Part shown: in pieces, positions 50,541-57,842 of the stretch
Position numbering within the stretch: the first letter of the stretch is position 1
Layout of the letters: each line of letters starts with the position of its first letter
Source: SCN-70-22 sp046327755
GTDB taxonomy: Bacteria > Gemmatimonadota > Gemmatimonadetes > Gemmatimonadales > Gemmatimonadaceae
Assembly: GCA_046327755.1 (NCBI GenBank)
Contig: JAXLXW010000006.1
Location: 186,001-250,000, forward strand
Direction: 5' to 3'
DNA: 64,000 nt
The notes under the pieces: model-generated
What the model saw: the letters and a program-made list of their open reading frames with translations, nothing else
What the model was told of the DNA's origin: nothing
Database searches by the model: none
Translations under genes and position numbers: made by a program

Positions 50541-53159
50541 ATGCGTGCACTTCGGTTGTCGGCGATCGTGGGACTGGTGGCGTCGGTGTTGGCGGCGGGA
50601 TGCGGCGGAGACTCGTCCGGGCCGCCGGCCGTGAAGTTCGTGGCGGTGTCGTCGCTCGCCTCGCAGGTGGAGGTCGGGGCGACGGTGCAGTTCACCGCCA
50701 CGGCGAAGGATGGTAAGGGAAACACGCTCTCCGGGCGCACGGTGACGTGGAGCTCGAGCGCTCCCACGGTGGCATCGGTCGACGGCGCCGGCGTGGTGAC
50801 CGGCGTGACGCCCGGCGCGGCGACCATCACCGCCACCTCCGAAGGGGCGAGCGGAACGGGAGCGATCACCGTGCTGCAGGTCCCCGTGGCCAGCGTCGTG
50901 ATCGACAACCGCACGCCTGCCGTTAGGCAGGGGGGGACGGCGCAACTCAATGCCCTCACCCTCGACGCCATCGGGCGCACGCTCTCCGGCCGCGCGATCA
51001 CCTGGTCGAGCGCCCTCCCCGCGACCGCGTCGGTGACGCAGCAGGGGCTCGTGACCGGTGTGCTGGCCGGGACCACCTACATCCGCGCCACGAGCGAAGG
51101 GAAGACGGACTCGGTGCGCTTCCTCGTCCGGTCGCTCAACGCGCCGACCATCGCCGGCGTGGCACCGGCGAGCTGGACGCCCGGCGCCGCGGCGACGATC
51201 AACGGGACCAACTTCGCCCCTGACCTCGTCAACAACGTCGTGCGCGTGAATGGCGTGCAGGCGACGGTGACCGCCGCCACGGCCACGGCGATCTCGTTCA
51301 TCGTGCCGCCGGCCACCGCGCTCCCCTGCACGCCGACCGGCCCTGTCCCGATCTCGGTCTCGGTTGCCGGAGACTCCATCGCCGCACAGGCGGTGCTCTC
51401 GATGGCCACGCAGCGCACGCTCGCCGTCGGCGAGTCGATGCTGCTGACGGGGGCGGCGGAGGTCGGCTGCAATGAATTCCCCGCCACCAGCGGGACGTAC
51501 GTCGTGACCGCGTTCAACTACGGCACGACGTCGACCGCCTCGGCAAGCTTCCAGCTCGTCGGAGCCGCGCTCGCCGCGTCGTCGTCGGCGCTGCTCAAGC
51601 CGGCCACGACCTACGCCCTCGGGGCGCAGGCGACGCCGACCGCGGGGCCGCTCGCCACCGTGGCGGCCGCCTCGCGCGACCAGCGCCTCGCCATCGGGCA
51701 TGCGGCCGCGCTGCAGTCGTCGATCGATTTCATGCGCGCGCACCCCAACCAGCGCGCCGCCATGCAGGCCAAGCGTGCGCGCGACCGTGCGGCATACGCG
51801 CGCGCCGGCGTCAACTACAGCACCGTGGTGAACGAGCCACCCGCCGTCGGGACGAAGTTCTGGAAGCGCATGATGAAGACCTTCGGCAACTACAGCACCT
51901 ACGACTCGGTGCGCGTGCGCGTCGTGTACGTGGGGCCGAAGCTGATCATCATGGAGGACTCGCTGTCGCCGCTCGCCGGGACGATGGATAGCGAGTTCCA
52001 GGCGATCGGGACCGAGTTCGACCGCGACATGTTCGGCTACCTGTCCAACTTCGGTGACCCGCTCGTCCTCGACCCCGAGTACGACAACAACGGGCGCGTC
52101 ATCGCCGTCTTTTCCAAGAAGGTGAACGACTACACCATCGGGAGCGGCGGATCGCTCCTCGGCTTCGTGACGTCGTGCGACTTCTCGCCGCAGAGCTATC
52201 CCCCCAACCAGTCGTTTGCCTGTCCGCCGAGCAACGAGGGGGAGTACTTCTACGCCTTCGTGCCGAATCCCAGCGCCACGGGGAACGGCAACTGGTCGCT
52301 GGCCGACTGGCGCCACTACGTGCGCGGAACGCTCCTCCACGAGTTCAAGCACGTGGTGATGTTCGCCGAGCGCATCTACCGCGACGCGCAGTCGGGTGAG
52401 GCTGGGTGGCTCGAGGAGGCGACGGCACAGCAGGCCACCGAGCTGTGGGCGCGCAAGCTGTATGGCAACAAGGGTCAGCGTGCCGACATCCAGTGGAGCG
52501 ACGGCATCATCTGCGACTACGTCCGTCCCCCCGACACGCGCTTCGGCTGCACCGATCCGGTCGAGGCCATCGGCCATCACATGGGCTTCCTCTACCGCCA
52601 CTACGCGTCCAACGAGTCCAAGTCGATCATCAACAGCAGCGACAACGTGATCTACGGGTCGTCGTGGCTCTTCGCTCGCTGGGTGACCGACACGTACGGC
52701 GGGCCGGACGAGGGAGTCTTCCTGCGGTCGCTGGTGCAGCAGCAGAACGACGTCGGGATCACGAACCTGCAGAACCGCACGGGGAAGTCGTGGGCCGAGA
52801 TGATGGGCTACTTCTCGCTCGCCGCTGCGTCGGACAATTACCCGGGCGGGACGATCAGCGATCCGCGCGCGCGCATCACGAGCTGGAACACGCGCGACAT
52901 CTTCTCGAACATGAGTGCGTCGCTGCGCTACAGCGACGGCTCGGCTGCCTTCCCGCGTGCGTGGCCCATCAACGTGCGCGCCACGTCGTTCGGGACCTTC
53001 CCGTCCACGACGGCGAACGTCTTCTCCCTCCCTGGCGGCGGCTTCGCGGTCTGGGAGCTGTCGGGCGCGCAGACGCTCCCGCAGGCGCTGGGGATTCGCA
53101 ACCTCACGGGGGGCGCCCCGCCGGCGAACGTGGGGATGGGGATTGTGCGAGTGAAGTAA
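50541..53159 (+). CDS. Lipoprotein with Ig-like domains and a HExxH metallopeptidase (M30-like)
   Basis: This 872-residue lipoprotein has a signal with lipobox VLAAGC. Two BIG2-like Ig domains (about 30-120 and 120-210) contain the repeated TVTWSSSAP.VASVD..GVVTGV.PG pattern. An IPT/TIG-like domain follows (about 215-300). The C-terminal catalytic region carries HEFKH (His600, Glu601, His604) followed by WLEEATAQQATEL, the zinc-binding arrangement of hyicolysin-type M30 peptidases. Cys pairs occur in the domain. Location: anchored in the envelope, facing outward or the periplasm. The ATG at 50541 is supported by the signal; frames upstream add 16 residues. Divergent from pruA. Confidence 0.82.
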   Translation: MRALRLSAIVGLVASVLAAGCGGDSSGPPAVKFVAVSSLASQVEVGATVQFTATAKDGKGNTLSGRTVTWSSSAPTVASVDGAGVVTGVTPGAATITATSEGASGTGAITVLQVPVASVVIDNRTPAVRQGGTAQLNALTLDAIGRTLSGRAITWSSALPATASVTQQGLVTGVLAGTTYIRATSEGKTDSVRFLVRSLNAPTIAGVAPASWTPGAAATINGTNFAPDLVNNVVRVNGVQATVTAATATAISFIVPPATALPCTPTGPVPISVSVAGDSIAAQAVLSMATQRTLAVGESMLLTGAAEVGCNEFPATSGTYVVTAFNYGTTSTASASFQLVGAALAASSSALLKPATTYALGAQATPTAGPLATVAAASRDQRLAIGHAAALQSSIDFMRAHPNQRAAMQAKRARDRAAYARAGVNYSTVVNEPPAVGTKFWKRMMKTFGNYSTYDSVRVRVVYVGPKLIIMEDSLSPLAGTMDSEFQAIGTEFDRDMFGYLSNFGDPLVLDPEYDNNGRVIAVFSKKVNDYTIGSGGSLLGFVTSCDFSPQSYPPNQSFACPPSNEGEYFYAFVPNPSATGNGNWSLADWRHYVRGTLLHEFKHVVMFAERIYRDAQSGEAGWLEEATAQQATELWARKLYGNKGQRADIQWSDGIICDYVRPPDTRFGCTDPVEAIGHHMGFLYRHYASNESKSIINSSDNVIYGSSWLFARWVTDTYGGPDEGVFLRSLVQQQNDVGITNLQNRTGKSWAEMMGYFSLAAASDNYPGGTISDPRARITSWNTRDIFSNMSASLRYSDGSAAFPRAWPINVRATSFGTFPSTTANVFSLPGGGFAVWELSGAQTLPQALGIRNLTGGAPPANVGMGIVRVK

Positions 53160-53164
53160 GGGCG

Positions 53165-53185
53165 GACGGGAGACGGGAGACGGGA
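53165..53185 (+). repeat. GACGGGA tandem array (3 units) after the metallopeptidase stop
   Basis: Three perfect units begin five bases after the stop codon, then a terminator follows. It is the left partner of the inverted array at 53303-53330. Confidence 0.85.
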
Positions 53186-53187
53186 GT

Positions 53188-53226
53188 GCCGATGCGCGGT
53201 GCGCATCGGCGCTTTCCTTTTTCACC
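53188..53226 (+). terminator. Terminator after the metallopeptidase gene
   Basis: GCCGATGCGC (53188-53197) and GCGCATCGGC (53201-53210) form a 10-bp stem with loop GGT, followed by GCTTTCCTTTTTC. Confidence 0.85.
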
Positions 53227-53302
53227 GCCGGCGCAGAGCTTCCGAATGCGCACCGCACGCACCGCACGCACCGCACGCACCATGCGCGGCGCAGCCGCGC
53301 AC

Positions 53303-53330
53303 TCCCGTCTCCTGTCTCCCGTCTCCCGTC
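53303..53330 (-). repeat. Inverted GACGGGA array (4 units) before the nfo start
   Basis: Four units TCCCGTC on the plus strand (one reads TCCTGTC) end ten bases before the endonuclease IV start codon. They are the reverse complement of the array at 53165-53185, so the two could pair across the terminator. Confidence 0.85.
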
Positions 53331-53340
53331 CGCCCCTCTC

Positions 53341-54231
53341 ATGTCTCATTTCTTCGGCGCCCACACCATCGGCACCGGCGGCCCCCACATGGCCGCGGCG
53401 CGCGCCGGCGCTGCCGGGATGCGCGCGCTTCAGATCTTTAGTGGCATGCCGCAGTTCTACAACGAGAAGGCGAGCGTGAAGCCTGAGAAGGCGGCGCGCT
53501 TCACCGCGGCGTTGGCGGCAGCGGGGATCGAGAAGCGGCACTGCATCGTGCACGCGGCCTATGTCCTCAATACCGCGTCGCCGGAGCCGGAGAAGTACGA
53601 ACGTGCAAAGCTCGGTCTCGCCAAGGAGCTCGAGCGCACCACCACCTACGGCATCCTCGGCTTCTGCTTCCACCCGGGCTCGGCCGGGCAGAGCGATCCC
53701 GCGGGGGCGGTCGAGCGCGTGGGCGATGCGATGGCGTTTGCGTTGGCGCAGGTGCCCGACAGCTCGCGCATTCTCATCGAGAACACCGCGGGGGCGGGAC
53801 GTACGATGGGGCGAACACCGCAGGAGATCGCGGGGATGCTCGCCCGCATCCCCGCCGAGTCGCGTGCGCGCGCCGGATACGGGCTCGACACCTGCCACCT
53901 CTTCGCCAGCGGACACGACTTCCACAGCGCGCCAGGGAAGGCGACGGAGCTCCTCGATCGCTTCTGCGACGTCATCGGCGAGGCGCCGTCGTTCCTGCAC
54001 CTGAACGACTCGGAGGGCGACTTCGCCTCGAACAAGGATCGGCACGCCCTCATTGGCGAAGGGAAGATCGGCGTCGACGCATTCCGCTGGCTCCTGCAGG
54101 ACCGGCGCACGCAGGAGATCCCGCTCATCCTCGAGACGCCGCAGGAGAACCCGGACATCGCCGAGGGGGACGAGTCGGCTGATCCCTGGGACGTGCGGAT
54201 GATCGCCCTGCTGCAGTCGCTGGTGGCCTAA
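53341..54231 (+). CDS. nfo: Endonuclease IV (AP endonuclease)
   Basis: This 296-residue enzyme cuts DNA at abasic sites in base excision repair. The family blocks are present: GAHTIGTGGPHMAAARAGA, IVHAAYVLN, LIENTAGAGRTMGRTPQE, GYGLDTCHLFASGHDF, FLHLNDSEGDFASNKDRH and LILETPQEN, which carry the histidine, Asp and Glu ligands of the trinuclear zinc site. It is full length with an ATG start. The stop TAA falls in the CCTAACG motif. It lies after the inverted-repeat intergenic region and before the alpha/beta hydrolase. Confidence 0.92.
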   Translation: MSHFFGAHTIGTGGPHMAAARAGAAGMRALQIFSGMPQFYNEKASVKPEKAARFTAALAAAGIEKRHCIVHAAYVLNTASPEPEKYERAKLGLAKELERTTTYGILGFCFHPGSAGQSDPAGAVERVGDAMAFALAQVPDSSRILIENTAGAGRTMGRTPQEIAGMLARIPAESRARAGYGLDTCHLFASGHDFHSAPGKATELLDRFCDVIGEAPSFLHLNDSEGDFASNKDRHALIGEGKIGVDAFRWLLQDRRTQEIPLILETPQENPDIAEGDESADPWDVRMIALLQSLVA

Positions 54232-54340
54232 CGAAGTCTTGATGGCGCGCGGGGGCGCGGGCCGCAGCGGTGGGATGTGCGGGAGGGCGGGGCCGGTGCA
54301 GCTTACAGTGCCCCCTCGCCTTCCTTCACCTGACCCGACG

Positions 54341-55966
54341 ATGCACGCCATGCCGCACCACCGTTCGCGTCCGACCGCCATCGCTCACACGGTGGCGACC
54401 GCCGTCGCCCTCCTCGCCTCGCTGGGCGCCGCGCGCGCCGGCGCACAGGGCGCTGCGAAGGGCGAGGCACTCCTGCTCATCAGGGGAACCGACACCATCG
54501 CCGTGGAGCGCCTGCAGCGCACGCGCGAGCGGCTGGAGTCGGAGATGCTCATCAAGGGCGCCAACATGCGCGTCCACATCCGCGTCGACACCGACGCCAG
54601 CGGCGGCGCGACGCACCTGTCCAACGCGGCGCGCATGGCGACCGCCGATGTCAACAGCCCGCCGATGCAGCAGGCCGAGGTGCGCTTCACCGGCGACAGC
54701 GTCATCGCCGACCTCTCCGGGGGAGGGCGGAGCGTGACGCAGCGCTTCGCCACGCAGCGCGGGGCCGTCCCGTACCTCAACCCGTCGTTTGCGATGGTCG
54801 AGCTGATCGTGCAGCGCGCGCGCGCGATCGGCGGGGATTCGGTGGAGGTCCCCGTGTGGAACCTGCAGGGCGGGACGACGGCGATGTTGCGCGTCGTGCG
54901 TCGCGGCGGTGACACCGTCGTCGTCTCGCTGGGGAACGTGCCGGCGTACCTCGTCGTCGACGCGAACGGCGCGATCACCTCCGGGTCGATCCCGTCGCAG
55001 GGCATCGCCATCGTGCGCACGCACTCGGCGGGGGCGGCGATGGCGGTCGAGAAGCCCGACTACTCCGCACCGGCCGGCGCCCCCTACACAGCGGAAGATG
55101 TGACCGTCCCCACGCCGAAGGGGCACACGCTCGCCGGCACGCTCACCCTTCCCAAGGGGCGCGCGGGCAAGGTGCCCGCCGTGGTGACCATCACCGGGAG
55201 CGGTCCCGAAGATCGTGACGAAGCGATCGGCATCGTGAAGGGATACCGCCCCTTCCGCCAGGTCGCCGACACGCTGGGACGTCACGGCATCGCCGTGTTG
55301 CGGCTGGACGATCGCGGCTTTGGTGGCTCCACTGGGAATCACGCAGCCGCAACGAGCGCCGATTTCGCCGATGACATTCGCGCCGCGCTCGCCTACCTGC
55401 GCTCGCGCCCGGAGATCGATGGGACGCGGCTCGCGCTGGTCGGACACAGCGAAGGCGGACTCATCGCGCCGATGGTGGCGGCCACGGACAAGTCGCTGCG
55501 CGGGATCGTCCTGATGGCCGGCCCCTCGCTCACCGGGCGCACCATCCTGCGCTACCAGTTCGGCAACTCGATCAAGCGTGACACGTCGTACAAGGGGGCG
55601 CGTCGCGATTCGGCGCTCAAGACGGTCGACACGATGATCGATTCGCTCACCGCGACCTCACCCTGGCTCAAGTTCTTCGTCGACTACGATCCGCTGACGA
55701 CGGCGCCCAAGGTGCAGGTGCCAACGCTCATCCTGCAGGGGGAGACCGACCAGCAGGTGACGCCGGAGCAGGCCGCCGCACTCGAGCAGGCCATTCGCGC
55801 CGGCGGGAATCGCCGCGTCACGCGACGCATGTTCGCGCAGGCGAACCACCTCTTCGCGCAGGACCCGGATGGCAATCCCGCGAACTACGCCGCACTCCCG
55901 CAGCCGCGGGTGCGGAGCGACGTGCTCGCGGCGCTCGTCATCTGGCTGCAGGAGCAGTTGCGCTGA
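54341..55966 (+). CDS. Secreted alpha/beta hydrolase with an N-terminal beta domain
   Basis: This 541-residue protein has a signal peptide (VATAVALLASLGAARAGA), an N-terminal domain of about 220 residues rich in beta strands, and an alpha/beta-hydrolase domain. The nucleophile elbow is GHSEGG, after LALV; the oxyanion region is ITGSGPEDRDEA. Further motifs are DDRGFGGSTG and LILQGETDQQV for the acid and the final histidine of QANHLF. It resembles bacterial secreted dienelactone-hydrolase/cutinase-type esterases (COG1073). Start ATG at 54341 or 54350. It follows nfo after 109 bases. Substrate unknown. Confidence 0.83.
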   Translation: MHAMPHHRSRPTAIAHTVATAVALLASLGAARAGAQGAAKGEALLLIRGTDTIAVERLQRTRERLESEMLIKGANMRVHIRVDTDASGGATHLSNAARMATADVNSPPMQQAEVRFTGDSVIADLSGGGRSVTQRFATQRGAVPYLNPSFAMVELIVQRARAIGGDSVEVPVWNLQGGTTAMLRVVRRGGDTVVVSLGNVPAYLVVDANGAITSGSIPSQGIAIVRTHSAGAAMAVEKPDYSAPAGAPYTAEDVTVPTPKGHTLAGTLTLPKGRAGKVPAVVTITGSGPEDRDEAIGIVKGYRPFRQVADTLGRHGIAVLRLDDRGFGGSTGNHAAATSADFADDIRAALAYLRSRPEIDGTRLALVGHSEGGLIAPMVAATDKSLRGIVLMAGPSLTGRTILRYQFGNSIKRDTSYKGARRDSALKTVDTMIDSLTATSPWLKFFVDYDPLTTAPKVQVPTLILQGETDQQVTPEQAAALEQAIRAGGNRRVTRRMFAQANHLFAQDPDGNPANYAALPQPRVRSDVLAALVIWLQEQLR

Positions 55967-56116
55967 GGTGGTGCATCTGAGTTTTCCCCATGACGTACAC
56001 GTGACGTCGTGCAGTGCGTGAGTCATTCCCAAGGTGAGCCGCGGGCAATGTGACCGGGCAGATCGTGCGCGGCGCAGGGAGTACGAGGGCGTCACGCACT
56101 GGGGACGGCGGTGTGG
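55967..56116. other. Spacer before the palindrome cluster
   Basis: I see no gene here. The sequence is less GC-biased than its surroundings and contains GACGTC and other short inverted repeats. It is followed by the CCTAGG palindrome cluster and, further on, the SWIB gene. Confidence 0.4.
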
Positions 56117-56148
56117 AAACGGCGTTTCTCCTAGGAGAAACGCCGTTT
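56117..56148. promoter_or_regulatory. Perfect 32-base palindrome with CCTAGG centre
   Basis: The arms (56117-56132 and 56133-56148, beginning AAACGGCGTTTCTCC) are exactly complementary and centred on CCTAGG (56130-56135). A T-run and TTTCACTGGGG follow. It could be a terminator for the upstream hydrolase gene, or the first of three related operator-like sites. Confidence 0.75.
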
Positions 56149-56198
56149 TTCACTGGGGCGCCGCGTGACGTGCGACACGTCGGCACGTCGGAGGCGAG

Positions 56199-56310
56199 GC
56201 GTTTTTCACTGGGGAAAACGCGATTTTCCTAGGAGAAATGCGATGTCACGCATGGTGCGGCACGTGCGCATTCGCGTGTTCTCCTAGGGAAAAACGCGAT
56301 TTTCATAGGG
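56199..56310. repeat. Cluster of further CCTAGG-centred and AAAACGCGATTTTC repeats
   Basis: CCTAGG recurs at 56228-56233 and 56283-56288, each flanked by TTTTC/GAAA-like arms. The 14-mer AAAACGCGATTTTC occurs twice (56215-56228 and 56291-56304). GCGTTTT/AAAACGC flank TCACTGGGG at 56199-56221. A related TTTTCACTGGGG block is at 56146-56157. The whole set lies 110-310 bases before the SWIB gene start and may bind a regulator. Confidence 0.7.
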
Positions 56311-56422
56311 AGCGAGATGCACTTCCCTATTGCGTCTCTCCGGTTCGCTCTTAGTTTTTGCCGCGAAGAATTCGTGGTTTCCACCGGGGGAATTCACGTT
56401 TCCATCACTCAGGAGTCGAACG

Positions 56423-56794
56423 ATGGCCGCTAAGAAGAAGGCCGCTGCGAAGAAGGCCGCGCCGAAGAAGGCTGCTGCGAAGAAGGCTGCTCCGAAGAAG
56501 GCCGCCGCGAAGAAGGCGCCTGCGAAGAAGGCTGCGAAGCGCAAGCCGAATCCGGCGTTCATGGCGCCGATGACGCCGAGCGCGGAACTCGCCGCGGTGA
56601 TCGGCCCGAAGCCGCGTCCGCGTTCGCAGGTCGCCAAGGACCTGTGGGCGTACATCCACAAGAACGGTCTGCAGGACTCGAAGGTGAAGCGCAACATCAA
56701 TCCGGACGATGCGCTCGGAAAGGTGTTCGGCGCCAAGAAGACGATCGACATGTTCAAGATGACGGCGCTCGTCAACAAGCACCTCAAGAAGTAA
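56423..56794 (+). CDS. SWIB-domain protein with a Lys/Ala-rich histone H1-like tail
   Basis: This 123-residue protein has an N-terminal tail (residues 2-45) made of AAKK, PKK and AKKA repeats, like the C-terminal tails of histone H1 and chlamydial Hc proteins. A C-terminal SWIB/MDM2-type domain follows (about 48-123), with DLWAYIHKNGLQDSKVKRNI and ALGKVFGAKKTIDMFKMTALVNKHL. The tail should bind DNA by charge. SWIB domains occur in chromatin-remodelling proteins of eukaryotes and in a few bacteria such as Chlamydia. The gene has its own terminator and a palindrome-rich upstream region. AGGAG lies eight bases before the ATG. A nucleoid-associated role is likely but unproven. Confidence 0.9.
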   Translation: MAAKKKAAAKKAAPKKAAAKKAAPKKAAAKKAPAKKAAKRKPNPAFMAPMTPSAELAAVIGPKPRPRSQVAKDLWAYIHKNGLQDSKVKRNINPDDALGKVFGAKKTIDMFKMTALVNKHLKK

Positions 56795-56803
56795 GCGCCG
56801 CAT

Positions 56804-56867
56804 CCCGCGGGTTTCGAAAGGCGCGTCTCTCCCGAGGCGCGCCTTTCGCGCGTCTGGAACCCGCGGG
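56804..56867 (+). terminator. Two-stem terminator after the SWIB gene
   Basis: An inner stem GAAAGGCGCG (56816-56825)/CGCGCCTTTC (56838-56847) is enclosed by an outer stem CCCGCGGGTT (56804-56813)/AACCCGCGGG (56858-56867). Both are perfect. Confidence 0.75.
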
Positions 56868-56921
56868 CGTCCCCGACGTAGTTAGATTCACCGCTCCCCT
56901 TCCTCCCGCACGCGTACCCGC

Positions 56922-57701
56922 ATGGCCAAGAAGTCATCCAAGCCCAGCAACGTCGTCGCCCAGTCGCGCAAGAAGTCGAGCGGCGCGGGTCTCTCGAGGG
57001 GCGTGCTCTGGGAGAACGTGAAGGGGATCGGCGGCGCCGTCCTGCTCTTCCTCTTCATCCGCGCCTTCTTCTTCGAGGCGTACCGCATCCCCTCGGGGAG
57101 CATGATCCCGTCGATGCTCGTCGGTGATTGGCTCTTCGTGAACAAGCTGCGCTTCGGCCCCAACATCCCGTTCACGAGCGTCAACCTCCCGGGCTACGCC
57201 GAGCCGGCGCGCTACGACATCGCGGTCTTCGTCTCGCCGCCGCAGGTCGACCAGCCGTGGGATCCGACGCCGACGCTCGTGAAGCGCATCGTGGGAATGC
57301 CCGGCGATACGCTCTACATGCGCGACGCGAAGCTTTTCGTGAACGGGATCGAGCAGCGGCAGGGCTACGGTGCGACGTCGGAAGTGGGCGACCCCAACGA
57401 GGTGTCGCCGCTCTTCGACTGGCAGAAGGAGGTCGGGCTCAAGGCCTCGCGCTTCGGTCCCGCGCCGGCGCAGCCCACGCACGACAACTGGGGGCCGCTC
57501 GTCGTGCCGTCGGCGCACTACTTCATGATGGGCGACAACCGCTACAACTCGAAGGACTCGCGCTACTGGGGACTCGTTCCGCGCGAGAACATCCGCGGGC
57601 GTCCGCTCTTCGTGTACTACTCGTGGGATCCGGATTCTCCCAGCGCGCTCCCCGGCATCACCGCGATTCGGTGGGGACGGTTGGGGCACTGGATCAAGTA
57701 G
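56922..57701 (+). CDS. lepB: Signal peptidase I
   Basis: This 259-residue membrane protease removes signal peptides from exported proteins. The catalytic serine is Ser60 in RIPSGSMIPSM and the general-base lysine is in VKRIVGMPGD. Further boxes are the GDNRYNSKDSRYWG box (E box) and GRPLFVYYSWDPD. There is one N-terminal membrane helix (VLLFLFIRAFFFEAY), preceded by a Lys/Ser-rich cytosolic start. Compared with E. coli LepB it is the short form with one membrane segment. It has a clear terminator. It is the expected processing enzyme for the many secreted proteins of this window. Confidence 0.93.
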   Translation: MAKKSSKPSNVVAQSRKKSSGAGLSRGVLWENVKGIGGAVLLFLFIRAFFFEAYRIPSGSMIPSMLVGDWLFVNKLRFGPNIPFTSVNLPGYAEPARYDIAVFVSPPQVDQPWDPTPTLVKRIVGMPGDTLYMRDAKLFVNGIEQRQGYGATSEVGDPNEVSPLFDWQKEVGLKASRFGPAPAQPTHDNWGPLVVPSAHYFMMGDNRYNSKDSRYWGLVPRENIRGRPLFVYYSWDPDSPSALPGITAIRWGRLGHWIK

Positions 57702-57706
57702 AACGG

Positions 57707-57727
57707 GACGGGAGACGGGGGACGGGA
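57707..57727 (+). repeat. GACGGGA tandem array (3 units) after lepB
   Basis: Units at 57707, 57714 (GACGGGG variant) and 57721 begin five bases after the lepB stop and lead into a terminator. Confidence 0.8.
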
Positions 57728-57729
57728 GT

Positions 57730-57755
57730 GGGGCCGCGCGAGCGCGGCCCCTTTT
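57730..57755 (+). terminator. Terminator of lepB
   Basis: GGGGCCGCGC (57730-57739) and GCGCGGCCCC (57742-57751) pair perfectly with a 2-base loop and are followed by TTTT. Confidence 0.85.
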
Positions 57756-57842
57756 GCTTGGGCGCGCGATGCGGGTGCGCCCTTCCGCACGAGCGTTCGT
57801 GTGACGCAACGTTGTCGGGGCGCGCGCCGGGGGGCGTGCGCG

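Noticed and set aside
53165..53330. CRISPR array
   Set aside because: Units are 7 bases, contiguous and without spacers, and no cas gene is in the window.
50349..53342. Antisense open frame of 997 codons opposite the metallopeptidase gene
   Set aside because: No recognisable domain, and it overlaps the strongly supported plus-strand lipoprotein.
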